From assembly GCA_951394045.1 (NCBI GenBank), contig OX595986.1:4617534-4681533 (forward strand): 64,000 nt of DNA. Reading direction: 5' to 3'. Below the pieces are notes generated by a model. The model worked only from the letters and a program-made list of their open reading frames with translations. It was not told the origin of the DNA and made no database searches. Position 1 is the first letter of the stretch. Each line of letters begins with the position of its first letter. Made by a program: the position numbers and the translations under genes. Source of the DNA: Nitzschia sp. DOCU1 (Eukaryota; Bacillariophyta; Bacillariophyceae; Bacillariales; Bacillariaceae). Positions 29,080-39,292 of this stretch are shown in pieces.

Positions 29080-30117
29080 CTATAAGCCACCACTACCTGT
29101 ACTTGACCATGACGCCTTCTGTCTCTTGGCGGGCCTTGTTTTCGTCCGGCTTTCTTTCACGATTCCTTGCTTCCGATTACCCGTCTCTTGCCCTCGTTCA
29201 AACATTCCATTGGTCTCCCAGTCGGATCCAAAGCGTGCGTAGGGGTTATTAAAGGGCAAACCCATGTGAGCTTGCATGCATTCCAAGAACGGACGGTTCT
29301 CAGGTAGGGATGCAAAATTGACAAAGTAATCCGCCAGGTAGGGTCGATTCTGAGTAATGGATGTAAGGTCGAAGTATCGACACAAGGCCATGAATTGATC
29401 GAGCATTTCAAAGAGACAAAAGTCGGGAGCAGTAAAGCCATTGCCGACAAGAAAGCAAACGGCACTGCGTTTTCGGTCCGCCGCTATTTCCTCGTCTCCC
29501 GATTCTGTCGTGGAAGGCTCAATAGCGCCTGGATATGAATTTTGAAGGTGGTGCTCTAGCTTGTCGAGGATCTTACCAGCTGGGCCATGAATCATTGCTT
29601 CGGCGTCGCTCTTGGAGGTATCTCGGTGACCGTTGTAGGCAAACCGTACCATGAGATTCCGAAGATCCATGACTTCACACAAGAGTTCTTCGCAACGGCA
29701 CGTCATGGGAGGAGAACGCCCCAGCATCATTAATTCTCGACCCAGATAGCTCATAATGGCGTTTGTTTGCGCCAGCACCATGTTATTTCGGCAGTCAATC
29801 AAAAAGGGCAAATTCGCCAAACAGTTGTAGCCTTGTTTGATCCACTCTTTATCGGCAAGCCAAGAGTTCATATTCCATCCCGTCTCGCCCTCTTCGACAA
29901 CGTCATACATTACAACCCAGTGGTTGACTTGAGCTGCACTCAATAACATTCGAATGGGAGCTCCGAGCCCCCGTATGGACCAGTAGCCAGTAATAAACCG
30001 CGGTTCTTCGCCTTGGTCATCGTAGCAGATTTTGACTGTTGTGTCGGGCCCCAGGCGATCCTGAAGCCGCGGGTGTTTGTTGATGCTCACGTTGACCCGC
30101 TCCATCATGAGCGCCAT
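29080..30117 (-). CDS. Glutathione S-transferase, Mu-like, with N- and C-terminal extensions
   Basis: 345 residues against about 220 for a typical GST. An N-terminal extension (about 1-38) precedes the thioredoxin-like GST domain: ITGYWSIRGLGAPIRMLLSA (tyrosine of the active site in GYWSIRG), then a variant of the Mu FPNLPYL stretch, NCLANLPFLID, and TNAIMSYLGREL. The helical C-terminal domain includes NGFTAPDFCLFEMLDQF, equivalent to the family's FVGxxxxxADxxLxxxLxxF N-capping box. Inserts DEEIAADRKRS and a basic, Ser-rich tail (TKTRPAKRQKASW) are unusual. Cytosolic or nuclear detoxification or thiol metabolism is likely; the substrate is unknown. Confidence 0.88.
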   Translation of the reverse strand: MALMMERVNVSINKHPRLQDRLGPDTTVKICYDDQGEEPRFITGYWSIRGLGAPIRMLLSAAQVNHWVVMYDVVEEGETGWNMNSWLADKEWIKQGYNCLANLPFLIDCRNNMVLAQTNAIMSYLGRELMMLGRSPPMTCRCEELLCEVMDLRNLMVRFAYNGHRDTSKSDAEAMIHGPAGKILDKLEHHLQNSYPGAIEPSTTESGDEEIAADRKRSAVCFLVGNGFTAPDFCLFEMLDQFMALCRYFDLTSITQNRPYLADYFVNFASLPENRPFLECMQAHMGLPFNNPYARFGSDWETNGMFERGQETGNRKQGIVKESRTKTRPAKRQKASWSSTGSGGL

Positions 30118-30649
30118 CGAATATACTGATGTTTCCTCGATGATGGTTGTATTCTACATCCACCCGTTGCCGGCAAGTGGAAGGATAATTCGTGGATGGT
30201 GCGATTGCAGGCCAGAATGACTCGATCGTTGGCAGAGAGTCAACAGGCTACTTTATTCAAAAATGTCAAACAGTCAGAGTTATGATGAATAAATACAATC
30301 CACTCGTACTGATGGTGTAATAGGAAGGCAGGGTATGCCTTCGATGATGATACCTGATGTGTGGTGGTGATCGCTGAGATAACCATCCAAAAAAAAAAAC
30401 ACAGCAGCGCCCCCTCTTCGATGGTTGCGAGCCAGAGAAGAATCCGGCGTCGGGTAAATCCACGCCACCATCCAGGTACGCGTGTACGCACGCGGTGCAG
30501 ACGGGCTCTGCGTGGAGCGAGAACGTGTTGGTCGGATGATTCGATCTCGCGTATTCTTGCGGCCGGCCGGCGGCGGCATACTAAGAAATCCATTCTCGCA
30601 AATGGCTACAACTAGAAGCAAGGAATCATTTCCGAAGATTTCTGAATAC
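30118..30649. other. Intergenic, 532 bp
   Basis: Upstream of the GST gene and downstream of the phosphatase gene. Overlapping short frames on both strands, none supported. GC-rich stretch near 30540-30575. Confidence 0.6.
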
Positions 30650-31837
30650 TCAATCGCGCTTAGATACTTTACTATATTGCTGGGACGGTACGGATACAAT
30701 CTTCTTTCCTGGAAGGATCATCCCTGTCAAAGATTTTCCGTATACCGCCCCCGAGTCTAATCCAATCGCGTGGTCGTATCGTTGGAATCCTCGCCTGGCA
30801 TCATGTCCAAATACAACTTGCTGAGGTCCTTTCCACACTGATGCCCAAGGGGCTGGGACGTTGCATATCGGATGTTGTGTAGCTTGAGCAGGGTGTCCCT
30901 TTTGTCGTTCACTATATTCAAAATGGGAAAGTTTGTCGGAATCTCCGTGACAAATTGGCAGGACTTCGCGAATGGTAATCATGGTCGAAATGGATTGATC
31001 ATTTAGTGATATCCCAGGAATAAGCCCAGCATGTACAATCAGGACATCGGCGTCTTGTTCCAAATAGGACCCAGGTATCGTAATTGTATAAGGCAATTCG
31101 ACAAGCCACTCAACATCATCGTCTGACAAGACAATCTCCTGTTCATCGTCGGGCGACGAAACGCTTTCATTTTCTTCTTCACCTTGAAGTACCCATTGAT
31201 ACTTTTTCTTGGAGCGTCGCTCGGCATCCCCCAGAGCCGCTGCCAAGGCTCCATCATCATGATTGCCTCTGACACTCCAAACATTGGGCGTCGTTCGCGC
31301 CCATCGAATAACTTGGGCGGAATATGGACCTTTGTTGCACAAGTCACCCACCAAAACCACAAATTCAAAAGGCTGCCCATCATTATGCTCTTGTACAGCT
31401 GTATCTAATAGCAATCGTAGCTCGTCCATACAACCGTGAACATCACCAATGACCAAAACATTCTTGGATCCTTTCTCCGATTGACAGCGATCGTCGTCGA
31501 CTGGCAAAGCCGCGTGCATGACAGACGGAAGGGGCAGCATTTGGTGCTTGGTGTAGTAGAAATCAGCAGCGGTTTGTTTGAGTCGACGATTTTCTTTGTT
31601 GCTGCCTCTGCTAGTGGGACTAGCATCGTGAAGAGATGCACTCGTTGCAAGCATTGTCAAATGCGGATTGTCACATTGTGAAAGATGCCTTGTTTGAGCA
31701 GCACCAGTACATTGGTGTTGCTGCTGTTGTTGTGCCGATATGACATTCACAAAGCCTGCCGACAGCAAAGGAACTGTGCCAGCAGCTAGCCAGGCTACCG
31801 CTCGACTGGTAACCAACGCCCATCGCCGTGTCCACAT
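30650..31837 (-). CDS. ApaH-like phosphatase (PPP family metallophosphoesterase), secretory or organellar
   Basis: The frame extends upstream, but the first ATG is 31837 (MWTRRWALVTSRAVAW), giving 395 residues with a signal peptide (about 1-35) and a Gln run. All PPP metal-binding motifs are seen: GDVHGCMDEL, GDLCNKGP (GDxVxxG), GNHDD, VHAGLIPG and FGHDARRG, followed by IGLDSGAVYG. The order and the GHD/GLDSG ending fit ApaH-like phosphatases (ALPH) more than classical Ser/Thr phosphatases. Bacterial ApaH splits diadenosine polyphosphates and removes Np4 caps, and trypanosome ALPH1 decaps mRNA. An acidic insert (about 200-215) interrupts the domain. The signal peptide argues against a cytosolic decapping role here. 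Substrate unknown. Confidence 0.85.
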   Translation of the reverse strand: MWTRRWALVTSRAVAWLAAGTVPLLSAGFVNVISAQQQQQHQCTGAAQTRHLSQCDNPHLTMLATSASLHDASPTSRGSNKENRRLKQTAADFYYTKHQMLPLPSVMHAALPVDDDRCQSEKGSKNVLVIGDVHGCMDELRLLLDTAVQEHNDGQPFEFVVLVGDLCNKGPYSAQVIRWARTTPNVWSVRGNHDDGALAAALGDAERRSKKKYQWVLQGEEENESVSSPDDEQEIVLSDDDVEWLVELPYTITIPGSYLEQDADVLIVHAGLIPGISLNDQSISTMITIREVLPICHGDSDKLSHFEYSERQKGHPAQATQHPICNVPAPWASVWKGPQQVVFGHDARRGFQRYDHAIGLDSGAVYGKSLTGMILPGKKIVSVPSQQYSKVSKRD

Positions 31838-33028
31838 TGTCGGACTACTAGAGCCTGCAATCCTTTTCCTTAACGATTTACGTGAGAGAAGAAGATAATT
31901 GGCACACCAGCAGCTGCACAACAGGTTGTCACGTCATCTTCTCGCTGTAAGATGTGTGATGCGTGAAAACAAACCTCTTTCCTCTCGTTGCTTCGTCGCC
32001 ACCATCGTCCTCATGCCTCTCTCGTCACACACGCCCACCGCCAGAAAAATGACCCGCCCGACCGTTGAATGCGTCGAGTCAGTCGATTCTTTTTGTCATC
32101 CTAGAGTAGTCGCATCCGAACGTTCCTACAGTAGTACCTGCGCTACTACTAGAGTGGAACCCACTATACTCTCTTCTATCGCCCTGATTATTACCGCGAA
32201 AAGAATAAAAAGTTGCGGCGACAAAGGAGCTGTCTATTACTTCTTGCAGTAACAGAAATATAATCAACAGGACGAAGAAGAAGTGCCTCCTCTGCTGCTG
32301 CTACCGGTTGTACTACCACTCTAGTAGTACCCTTCTTCCTTGATCTGCAGCAGGTGCTAGTAAGTTCTCATTGTGATATGATACCGGGTAAGATCACATC
32401 AGTTCACGTTCTGTACTGCTTAAAGTTACAATGATCAGCATTTCCTTTGTTTGTCTTCAAAAGCGTGTCAACGAGGTTCGGGAACATCGAATCCAAAATG
32501 TGAGCTAAGATCGCATTCGAGAGGATGGCGGGATTTGGTTGGAGATTGCCTTGACATTTGTGACGTCAGTCAGGAGCCAGGAGAAGGCGCGCGGGGGTAT
32601 GCGAAGGCGAAGCCCGCCCATTCGGAGCACAATATATTCTAATTCTTGAGTCTCAGCAATGTCGTGGCATATAAGTCGTCAGCAACTCCGAGCAACATGC
32701 CGTGAATGGAAATTATCAGTGCTGAATATTTTAGATATGATAGATTGAATTCGGATGACTGACGCCGTATGCCGACGGCCGCACCTTCCCGGGAAGTGTT
32801 GAGAAGTTCGGCTTCCCAGGAAGAAGGCGGTGTGATGTGCGCTACAAGGAAGGCAAGCCCCCTTGCGATTTTCCTTGGGTCAACGAACCTCTGCCAAATT
32901 TATCGCGGTATTCGTCGCGATTAGAATCAGAGCACACATCACATTTTTCTTTGCCACAAAAATAACCCGCGTCTGTTACAATCTCAGTGCGGTTCATTAT
33001 CTCTTCTCCTGCCAACAATTAAATCACC
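31838..33028. promoter_or_regulatory. 1.2-kb intergenic with two CTTCC-GGAAG palindromes
   Basis: No gene recognised. CTTCCCGGGAAG (32785-32796, perfect palindrome) and CTTCCCAGGAAG (32812-32823) lie 27 bp apart (start to start), about 210-240 bp before family member C. The rest shows low-complexity CT/AG-rich sequence (about 32270-32360). Confidence 0.4.
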
Positions 33029-33679
33029 ATGCCACCACTTTCAACACACGATGGAAGACCTCCTCTTCATCCGGGATCCTTGTCTTCTTACTCGTTCGCA
33101 GAAGCACCAGCTTCGTCGCCTCCTTCCTCGAGAAAGGTGTCAGCCAAGTTCCCCATCTCTCCTATTGCGGAACGAGTCGTTGCCTTCTCTCCGGTTCTAC
33201 AGATAACCGAGATGGATTATTCACATGGCGATGATAAGCAACATATATGGTACACTTTCAAAGACATGGAGGAATTTGAAAAACAGGCGTCAGAAGTTGC
33301 CCTGCGGATGACCAGAAAAACACTCCGGCGTGGCGAATGCGTGCGTGGGCTGGAGCAGCGCACACCCACAGGATATCGAGAGACGATGAGTTCCAGGATA
33401 AACGGCGTCTACGCTGTACTTTCGGAACAGTTTCGACAGGAGGAGCAAATAGGTGTTCGCGACGATGTCAAGTTGGCACAACTGTACGGAACGGTCGCTC
33501 GGAGTGCTGCCATCAAGGCTCAAGACGTGGCAGCTGTAGACGCCTTGGACGCCAAGCTATACCAGGAAGAAGATCCTTATGATGACGACAACCACGAAGA
33601 AGAGAGTTTCTTCGACTGCTGGTTCTTAAATCCAGCCAAATGGCTGGGCAATCGAGCCCGCGTCGCACCTCTTCTGTAA
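33029..33679 (+). CDS. Uncharacterised family member C, 216 aa
   Basis: 216 residues, intronless, start MPPLSTHDGRP. It is a diverged, longer relative of members A and B. Corresponding blocks: ERVVAFSPVLQI (for VxFxEVVKA), HIWYTFKDMEEFEKQA (for WYxxEDFExMK), VRGLEQRTPTGYR (for RGLxxxxPxGxR), YAVLSEQFRQEEQ (for LVLEEQxLQ), and VKLAQLYGTVARSAAIKAQ (for IAEIYASAAKTARSQA). A Pro/Ser-rich N-terminus and an acidic C-terminal extension (EEDPYDDDNHEEE) ending in aromatic/basic residues are extra. No known domain. Assignment to the family is by block order; function unknown. Confidence 0.7.
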   Translation: MPPLSTHDGRPPLHPGSLSSYSFAEAPASSPPSSRKVSAKFPISPIAERVVAFSPVLQITEMDYSHGDDKQHIWYTFKDMEEFEKQASEVALRMTRKTLRRGECVRGLEQRTPTGYRETMSSRINGVYAVLSEQFRQEEQIGVRDDVKLAQLYGTVARSAAIKAQDVAAVDALDAKLYQEEDPYDDDNHEEESFFDCWFLNPAKWLGNRARVAPLL

Positions 33680-33965
33680 ACGATTTGTACGACAAGAGTT
33701 GCATGAAAGTTGCAAAAATAGACATATAGAACTATTAGAGACTAGCAAATGCATACGAGCGCAAATTATACATCTTCCTCTGTCTAGTAGTCTTCATATT
33801 CTAACTATAGTCAAAGAGGCCGCGGCAAAACCGACTCCCTTCTTAGCAATCAGAAAGATCCTCCCCTCGTGCTGCATAAAGAGCACGCTCTACATAATCT
33901 TTTGTAAAATAGACTATTTTTGGTTCTAGTAATTAGAGCCCGCGATGGAACCTCCCTCTCTGCAA

Positions 33966-35956
33966 TCAGAATGATCCTCGCCTTGAACTTTCGCCGTCAG
34001 ACTCAAAATCAATCGCACCGTCATGCGAAACCGATGGCAAAGTGGGGCGCTGGGATGCTGGGGCCTTACGATCCTGGAAGCTCTTCTGGGGAAAGGAGTT
34101 TGAATGGTGGTGGTGCGGTTGGCACGTTGGGATTCTTCGATCTCTGTGCGGCATGGAGTTTGAATGAAAGTGCCTGTGAGTGGTCTTCTGCGCAGGTCGT
34201 GACGATTCCTGCGGGCCCTTTCGTGACGGTTTCTCTAGTAGTACCGCTAGGTGTGATAGCAGAGTCTCGTAGTGTAAGCTCTTCTCCTGGCGAATGTCCA
34301 AACCATGCTCCCCAACCAGATACTGCAGCAAGGCAAGGCTACCAAACGCTAATGCAAGAGGGGACCGTCCTCGAGATGTCAAGAGACGACCCTGAGGTTG
34401 GCTAGGATCTTCCATTGGGCAGCAACGTCGATTCGCCAGCCAACGGAGTAACTCTATACTCCCACCCAGGATCGCCATATGAACAGGATGCCTGGGTGAT
34501 GAAAGGGCAGGAAAGTGAGGATGCGTGAGTGCTGATTTATATCAAATCTCATTCTTGATCCGTCCTTCTGCTTCACTTACATGGCTTCTCCTTTCTTGTC
34601 CAAGCAGGATTGTGTTCTAAGATTGACATTGCCGTTTCGATACAACTCTACTGCCCTGCGTGTGTTGCCTTGCAAACACGCCACCTTAAATTCGCGAGCT
34701 GACCAATCACAGGCCATACAAACATTTCCTACTGCATCCATTTTTACACCATAGGTATCGGGAAGCATCTTGGCGGGCCATTGGCAAGAGCACTTGGCAC
34801 ATACTACCACCCCACAGTTGCAGCAATGCCGAGCTGGTCGAAATACTGCAAATTTCGTTTTGCACAGGAAGCAAATGGGATTCTCGTCCAGTGGATCCAT
34901 TCTGGGGACAGCAATCGCCTCGGCTAGCTCGTGCGCTTCGTGTTCTGAGGCTGCCGAGTAGTGTCGCTCTCCTCGTTCGAGTTTCAACAAATGGTTGCTT
35001 TCGACGGCGTCTTGATCAGTCTGAATCGTCACTCGCCACTGCTGGTTGCTTTTCGATCGACTCGAGAAGTTGCCCTTGACTTGAAAGGGTAGATACTGTC
35101 TTTTCCGGATGCATCGATCCGGTGCAGCAGCAATATCTTCGTATCCAAAATCTGCCTTACGAGCATCACCAAATATCTTCTCTTTGACGCCGCGCGGTCG
35201 GTAAAAGTTCTTGTCCAAATCTACAGGAAGGCTTTGGGAACTGTATCCCGAGGACGTTGTCAACAAGGACGGGACACAGGAGGGAACGATAGAGGCCGGT
35301 GCGGCTTCTTGTAGAATCTCTAGTCTCAAGCGGCGTTCCAGTTCAGCAGCTGAATCATGTGCCAACTCGGCCGTAATCGGAGTCGCTTGGGGCAGATGGA
35401 GGGCATGGTTGAAACCGCGATCAAGGGTGCTTTTGCTGTCAACGGTTGCATCATCTTGATCCACAGTAGTCGACCGACGCATTGCCGAGCCCGATCTATT
35501 AACAACATATGCTCCAGGAAGAGGCCCAACAGTGTCTGAAGACTCAGAAGACGCAGATGACACGGAAGCTTGCAACACTTCCCGTTGCCGTCGCTTTTCT
35601 CGATACTGCATATCTTTGTGCCTCACTTCTGCTGTTCGAGTAGAATTGTACGGTGCCGGCTTTGATGGCTTGAGATCAGTACCCTTGGATCCAAAAGAAG
35701 CAAACGAAGTGTCACCCGAGAAATCTGCCCATTCTTCCCATTCCTCGGATGAAGATGCGGGTATTAACGAGGGCGGGCGATTATCAAATGACCCAGAAAC
35801 AGTTGTCGTTTCCACTGCAGAAGCCACCTTGAGTCGTTGTCCTTTTTCATTTTGAAATATACTGGAATATGATGCTTGATGATGGTCACCAAGACTAACA
35901 CTCATACCCATTGAATCTAAGGACGGCTCATGTTGATGCCCGTTATAGTCCATCAT
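33966..35956 (-). CDS. FYVE zinc-finger and ankyrin-repeat protein
   Basis: Exons 34581-35956 and 33966-34491; 89-bp intron 34492-34580. The join reads GEA-M-HPVHMAILGG. I start at the first ATG (35956, MMDYNGHQHEPS), which gives 633 residues; an upstream exon cannot be excluded. The N-terminal 290 residues are disordered and Ser-rich. A FYVE-type finger follows (about 385-450): CFLCKTKF, RPARHCCNCGVVVCAKCS, NVCMAC. FYVE fingers bind phosphatidylinositol 3-phosphate on endosomes; the basic RxxRHCCNCG patch is close to the canonical R(R/K)HHCR. Two ankyrin units follow (FKVACLQGNTRRAVELY, HMAILGGSIELLRWL, SPLALAFGSLALLQYL) and a His/Ser-rich tail. Probably an endosomal adaptor. Confidence 0.85.
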
Positions 35957-36416
35957 TTCGTTCGAATTCACCTCAAGGGGATCTGCCTTCGTCAACTTGT
36001 ATCAGATTGTTCTGGTATGTGCTGTGGGAAGCGACGGACAGCAAGCATGTAACGCTCTTCCATGTACAAGGTTGTATTGCCGCTTGAACGTCCGGAAGGG
36101 CCAGAGAATGCGACGGGTCTTGACGAAGTCGATGGGCAAGATTAAAAATGGATGCGGGCTTACGCAGCATGACCGAAATGACGAGTAATCGCAAGAAGAA
36201 AAGGTCGCGGTTGGACAAATTTGTTCAGAATCTTGCGAAAGATTTGGCGGCAACGTACCGCGCGTGGATTGCGCGCCGAATTTCCCTCCGACAAGAACTG
36301 ACGTCGACAATGATCATTGCATTGGTTTCCCCACCACACGAGTGTACCCGAAAGTCGACGACGATGATTGAAGTTATCTGCCTACCGATACAAAACGCCC
36401 CATTAGGAGATAGACA
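35957..36416. other. Divergent promoter region, FYVE and patatin genes
   Basis: 460 bp shared 5' region. A minus-strand frame overlaps it and continues into the FYVE frame region, but no motif supports it as coding. Confidence 0.5.
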
Positions 36417-37493
36417 ATGTCTGAACAGCCGAAAGAAGTAACAAATTGTCGCCGAGGTGTGTCTTCCATCGTCTTGATCGGCCTGGTGCTGGGAGGATGG
36501 CTGCTCGTATCATCGGCATTTTCCGTGTCATCGGTAACTCGGAATGAAGCCGAGATTCATATCCTTCCGTCCAAGGCAAACTTCCAGGAGAGATCCCATT
36601 TGACGCTTCGAGACTTCCTCCTCGACTCTTCAGGCTTCTATCTGGGTATGGCGCCTTCTTTCTTTGGCTTTTACGGCTATTTTGGTGCATTGGCGGCTTG
36701 GGAGGCGGAGCTCTCCAATTCTACGTTTGATGTTTTGAGACACAATATAAATGGCGTAGCGGGGGCATCGGCAGGTGCCATGGCCGCCATTCTCTTAGCG
36801 GCGGGCATTCCACCTCGCCGTGCGGCCGAATTTTGCACCACAATCTCACTTCCCGATTTTGCCGATTTTCCTGGCCTCTTGACTATCTTTCGGGGCAACA
36901 AGTTTGAACAAATCATGCAAGAGTTTATGCAGACTGAGCAACCAGGTTTAAGCTTGAATCTAGAGGATGCCCGCATTCCCGTTGCCGTGTCAGGCTACGA
37001 CCTGCAACGCATGGAAGGTCGGATATTGCGGCGAGGCAATATGGCGCGTGCTGCCCGAGCGTCGGCCTGCTTTCCATTTTTGTTTCAACCAGTCGGATGG
37101 GTGGATGGGAGCGAAAACTATCTTTTTGTGGATGGAGGGATTGCCGATTGGGCTGGAGTAGCGGGTTTGGCGGCATTAGAGTCACCAACAAAGGAGGCCC
37201 AGTTTGGTGGCGGTCGTCGACGGGTCATCAACATGGTTGTGGGCGACTTTTTGGGCTCGGGAGCCCCTGGACCATCACAGATGCCTGATGGCGTCAATGC
37301 AACAGAGCTGCTGTCCATTTCGATTCAAAATCTCCCGCGCTGCGGGCCGCTCAACATGCCAAACGGTCCCCGGGCCGTCGAAGCCGCTCGTCAAGCCATG
37401 CGGGCCGCGTTGGATACTCGGCTCTTTCAGGGACGTGAAGAGGGACACTTTGAATTGCACATTGATGCATCTCATTTTATCCCAGAGACCTGA
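36417..37493 (+). CDS. Patatin-like phospholipase
   Basis: 358 residues, intronless. A hydrophobic segment near 17-37 (SIVLIGLVLGGWLLVSSAFS) is a signal peptide or anchor. The patatin fold follows: an unusual oxyanion region FFGFYGYFGALAAWE in place of the Gly-rich DGGGxRG, nucleophile elbow GASAG (116-120, Ser118) and the catalytic Asp in VDGGIADWAG (Asp239). RAARASACFPFLFQPVGW matches the family's ARATSAAPxxFxPV stretch. It hydrolyses acyl chains from glycerolipids by a Ser-Asp dyad. Location is endomembrane or plastid periphery. The C-terminal half is short compared with plant patatins. Confidence 0.9.
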   Translation: MSEQPKEVTNCRRGVSSIVLIGLVLGGWLLVSSAFSVSSVTRNEAEIHILPSKANFQERSHLTLRDFLLDSSGFYLGMAPSFFGFYGYFGALAAWEAELSNSTFDVLRHNINGVAGASAGAMAAILLAAGIPPRRAAEFCTTISLPDFADFPGLLTIFRGNKFEQIMQEFMQTEQPGLSLNLEDARIPVAVSGYDLQRMEGRILRRGNMARAARASACFPFLFQPVGWVDGSENYLFVDGGIADWAGVAGLAALESPTKEAQFGGGRRRVINMVVGDFLGSGAPGPSQMPDGVNATELLSISIQNLPRCGPLNMPNGPRAVEAARQAMRAALDTRLFQGREEGHFELHIDASHFIPET

Positions 37494-37873
37494 AGATTGT
37501 GTCCCGGAAAGTATTTCGATGTGTAATCATTAGTCTCGGGCAGACGCGGCACGAGTTGCTTGGTGCTCAACACACCGACCGACCATGATGAAGAATGACT
37601 TAGTACATTTCTGAGTCTTTGAGGTTATATCAGATGGTCAACGCAGGATCAATCGTATGGAGTGATCTATCAAAAGCTAGCTCTCCCAGAAGAAATAGAT
37701 GTAATGAAGGCTCATTCTGGAGCTCATCATTCTAACTCACCGAGTTTTACAACACAATCTACTTGCTACGCCCGACGATAGTCAAGCTCCGAACCCAAAT
37801 ATTGGTGCACCACGGCCCATTGTTACGCGTCGTTAGCTAATCTTTGACTTAACGCTGCTTTGCATGCATCTGC
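37494..37873. other. Intergenic between convergent genes, 380 bp
   Basis: 3' regions of patatin and the 2OG-like gene. Nothing recognised. Confidence 0.6.
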
Positions 37874-39292
37874 TTACGATGCCTTCGGTTGTTCTTGTTT
37901 CTTGGCGCGCCGTTTATTGTGACGCTGCCGCCGTTGCTGATTCTTTCGAAACGACTTTGCAGTAACTTCGGGACTGTACATGATTGTATCACTTGTAACG
38001 GCATCGTCGAGCAAGGTTTCGACACGGGTTCCATTTCCTTCTGCTCGTGCCAGGACAAGTTCTTCCAGCCAATCACGTAATAAAGCCCGATTTTCTCCAA
38101 AGTGTATGGAATAGGTTTGGTTGGCGTACTCTTGTAGCAGCGGCAAAAGCTGTTCGACAAGAAAACGCTTAGCTTGTGGAATAGATAACTGTTCGTCGTC
38201 GTCATCTTCGACTTCAAATGTTAGTATCCCAAAAAGGATACAGCATAGATCAATGTGTAACAACACAGGACTGTACTGGACTTCGCCATTATTATTTTCG
38301 ACATCGTCTTGAGTAAAATCTTGATTGTTGTGTAAATACTGTTTGCCACCAGCACTAATACCACTGCCATTATCGTCATCGTCTGGAATGCCAATCGCAA
38401 ACGCAAACATGCGTGGTCGTTCTGCGGGAGGCCCAGCATGAACATGATTCGCTCCTCCAGCAATCAATGTCGTTCCTGGAGCACATTCCTTGAGCTGCAA
38501 CGCATGAGAAACGGATTGATAGAGCCTTCCAAAGTTCCGCAGCTGATCATTCAGGGAAACCCAGCCAAAGTACTTGGCATAGGCTTTGGTGGACAAGGGT
38601 ACGTCGCCCATGGTCTTTAATATTTCTGCCACGATTCTTGGGAGGAACAGTGACTCCCAATGATTCCGTAAATCCAGAGACGAGGCAATGACTGGGTTGT
38701 TCATGGCGTACACAATGGTGCTGGGGCACCGCGGTGACATGTACAAGCAGATCTGTAAATTCGGATTCATGTGGTCAATGTGTCGTACTTGTCCATGTAC
38801 TGGCCCTAGCGACAGAATAAACATGAGATTGCCCAGCCGACTGTAGGTCGGATCTTCAATAAGATCGTTCGAACATTCCTGCCGCCGTCTGCTCCGCCTG
38901 TTACACATGTTAAGCATGTACTGTTGCAACTTGTGGACGGTCAGGGAACTATTGGGATATTTTTCTGAAAACGCTGCAAGTAACAGTTCGGCAGCTCCCT
39001 TGTTGCTGTTGGTGGTGGCTGTTGCGTGGTATGCTTCATCGTGTTGTGGAATGGACAGTCGATAAATGGAATGTGCCGAGTTACCTCCAGACAACTCTCC
39101 CACCAATGACGACGAAGAGTCGATCTGTTGCTCCAACAAGGCCAATGTTTTGTCGGGCTGTTCCACTAGCACAAAGTGGGCAAATGCTTCCAAGGCACGA
39201 GCAAAGGATTCTTCTTTGGAAGTTTCTGGCTCTTCAATCGTCACGCCCAGTTCCAACAGTTCGTCTATCACAGCGTCGTCGGTTCTCGCCAT
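37874..39292 (-). CDS. Uncharacterised protein with a possible 2OG-Fe(II) oxygenase-like core
   Basis: 472 residues from the first ATG (39292, MARTDDAVIDELLELG). No family recognised with confidence. An N-terminal helical region (about 1-140) leads into LSLGPVHGQVRHIDHMNPNLQICLYMS. It ends in a CAPGTTLIAGGANHVHAGPPAERPRMFAFAIG block. The HxD in the first block, followed about 120 residues later by H...(about 9 residues)...R, copies the iron- and 2-oxoglutarate-binding spacing of cupin-fold dioxygenases. This is inference from pattern only. The C-terminus is Lys/Arg-rich (KNQQRRQRHNKRRAKKQ), suggesting nuclear or nucleolar location. Intronless. Confidence 0.55.
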   Translation of the reverse strand: MARTDDAVIDELLELGVTIEEPETSKEESFARALEAFAHFVLVEQPDKTLALLEQQIDSSSSLVGELSGGNSAHSIYRLSIPQHDEAYHATATTNSNKGAAELLLAAFSEKYPNSSLTVHKLQQYMLNMCNRRSRRRQECSNDLIEDPTYSRLGNLMFILSLGPVHGQVRHIDHMNPNLQICLYMSPRCPSTIVYAMNNPVIASSLDLRNHWESLFLPRIVAEILKTMGDVPLSTKAYAKYFGWVSLNDQLRNFGRLYQSVSHALQLKECAPGTTLIAGGANHVHAGPPAERPRMFAFAIGIPDDDDNGSGISAGGKQYLHNNQDFTQDDVENNNGEVQYSPVLLHIDLCCILFGILTFEVEDDDDEQLSIPQAKRFLVEQLLPLLQEYANQTYSIHFGENRALLRDWLEELVLARAEGNGTRVETLLDDAVTSDTIMYSPEVTAKSFRKNQQRRQRHNKRRAKKQEQPKAS

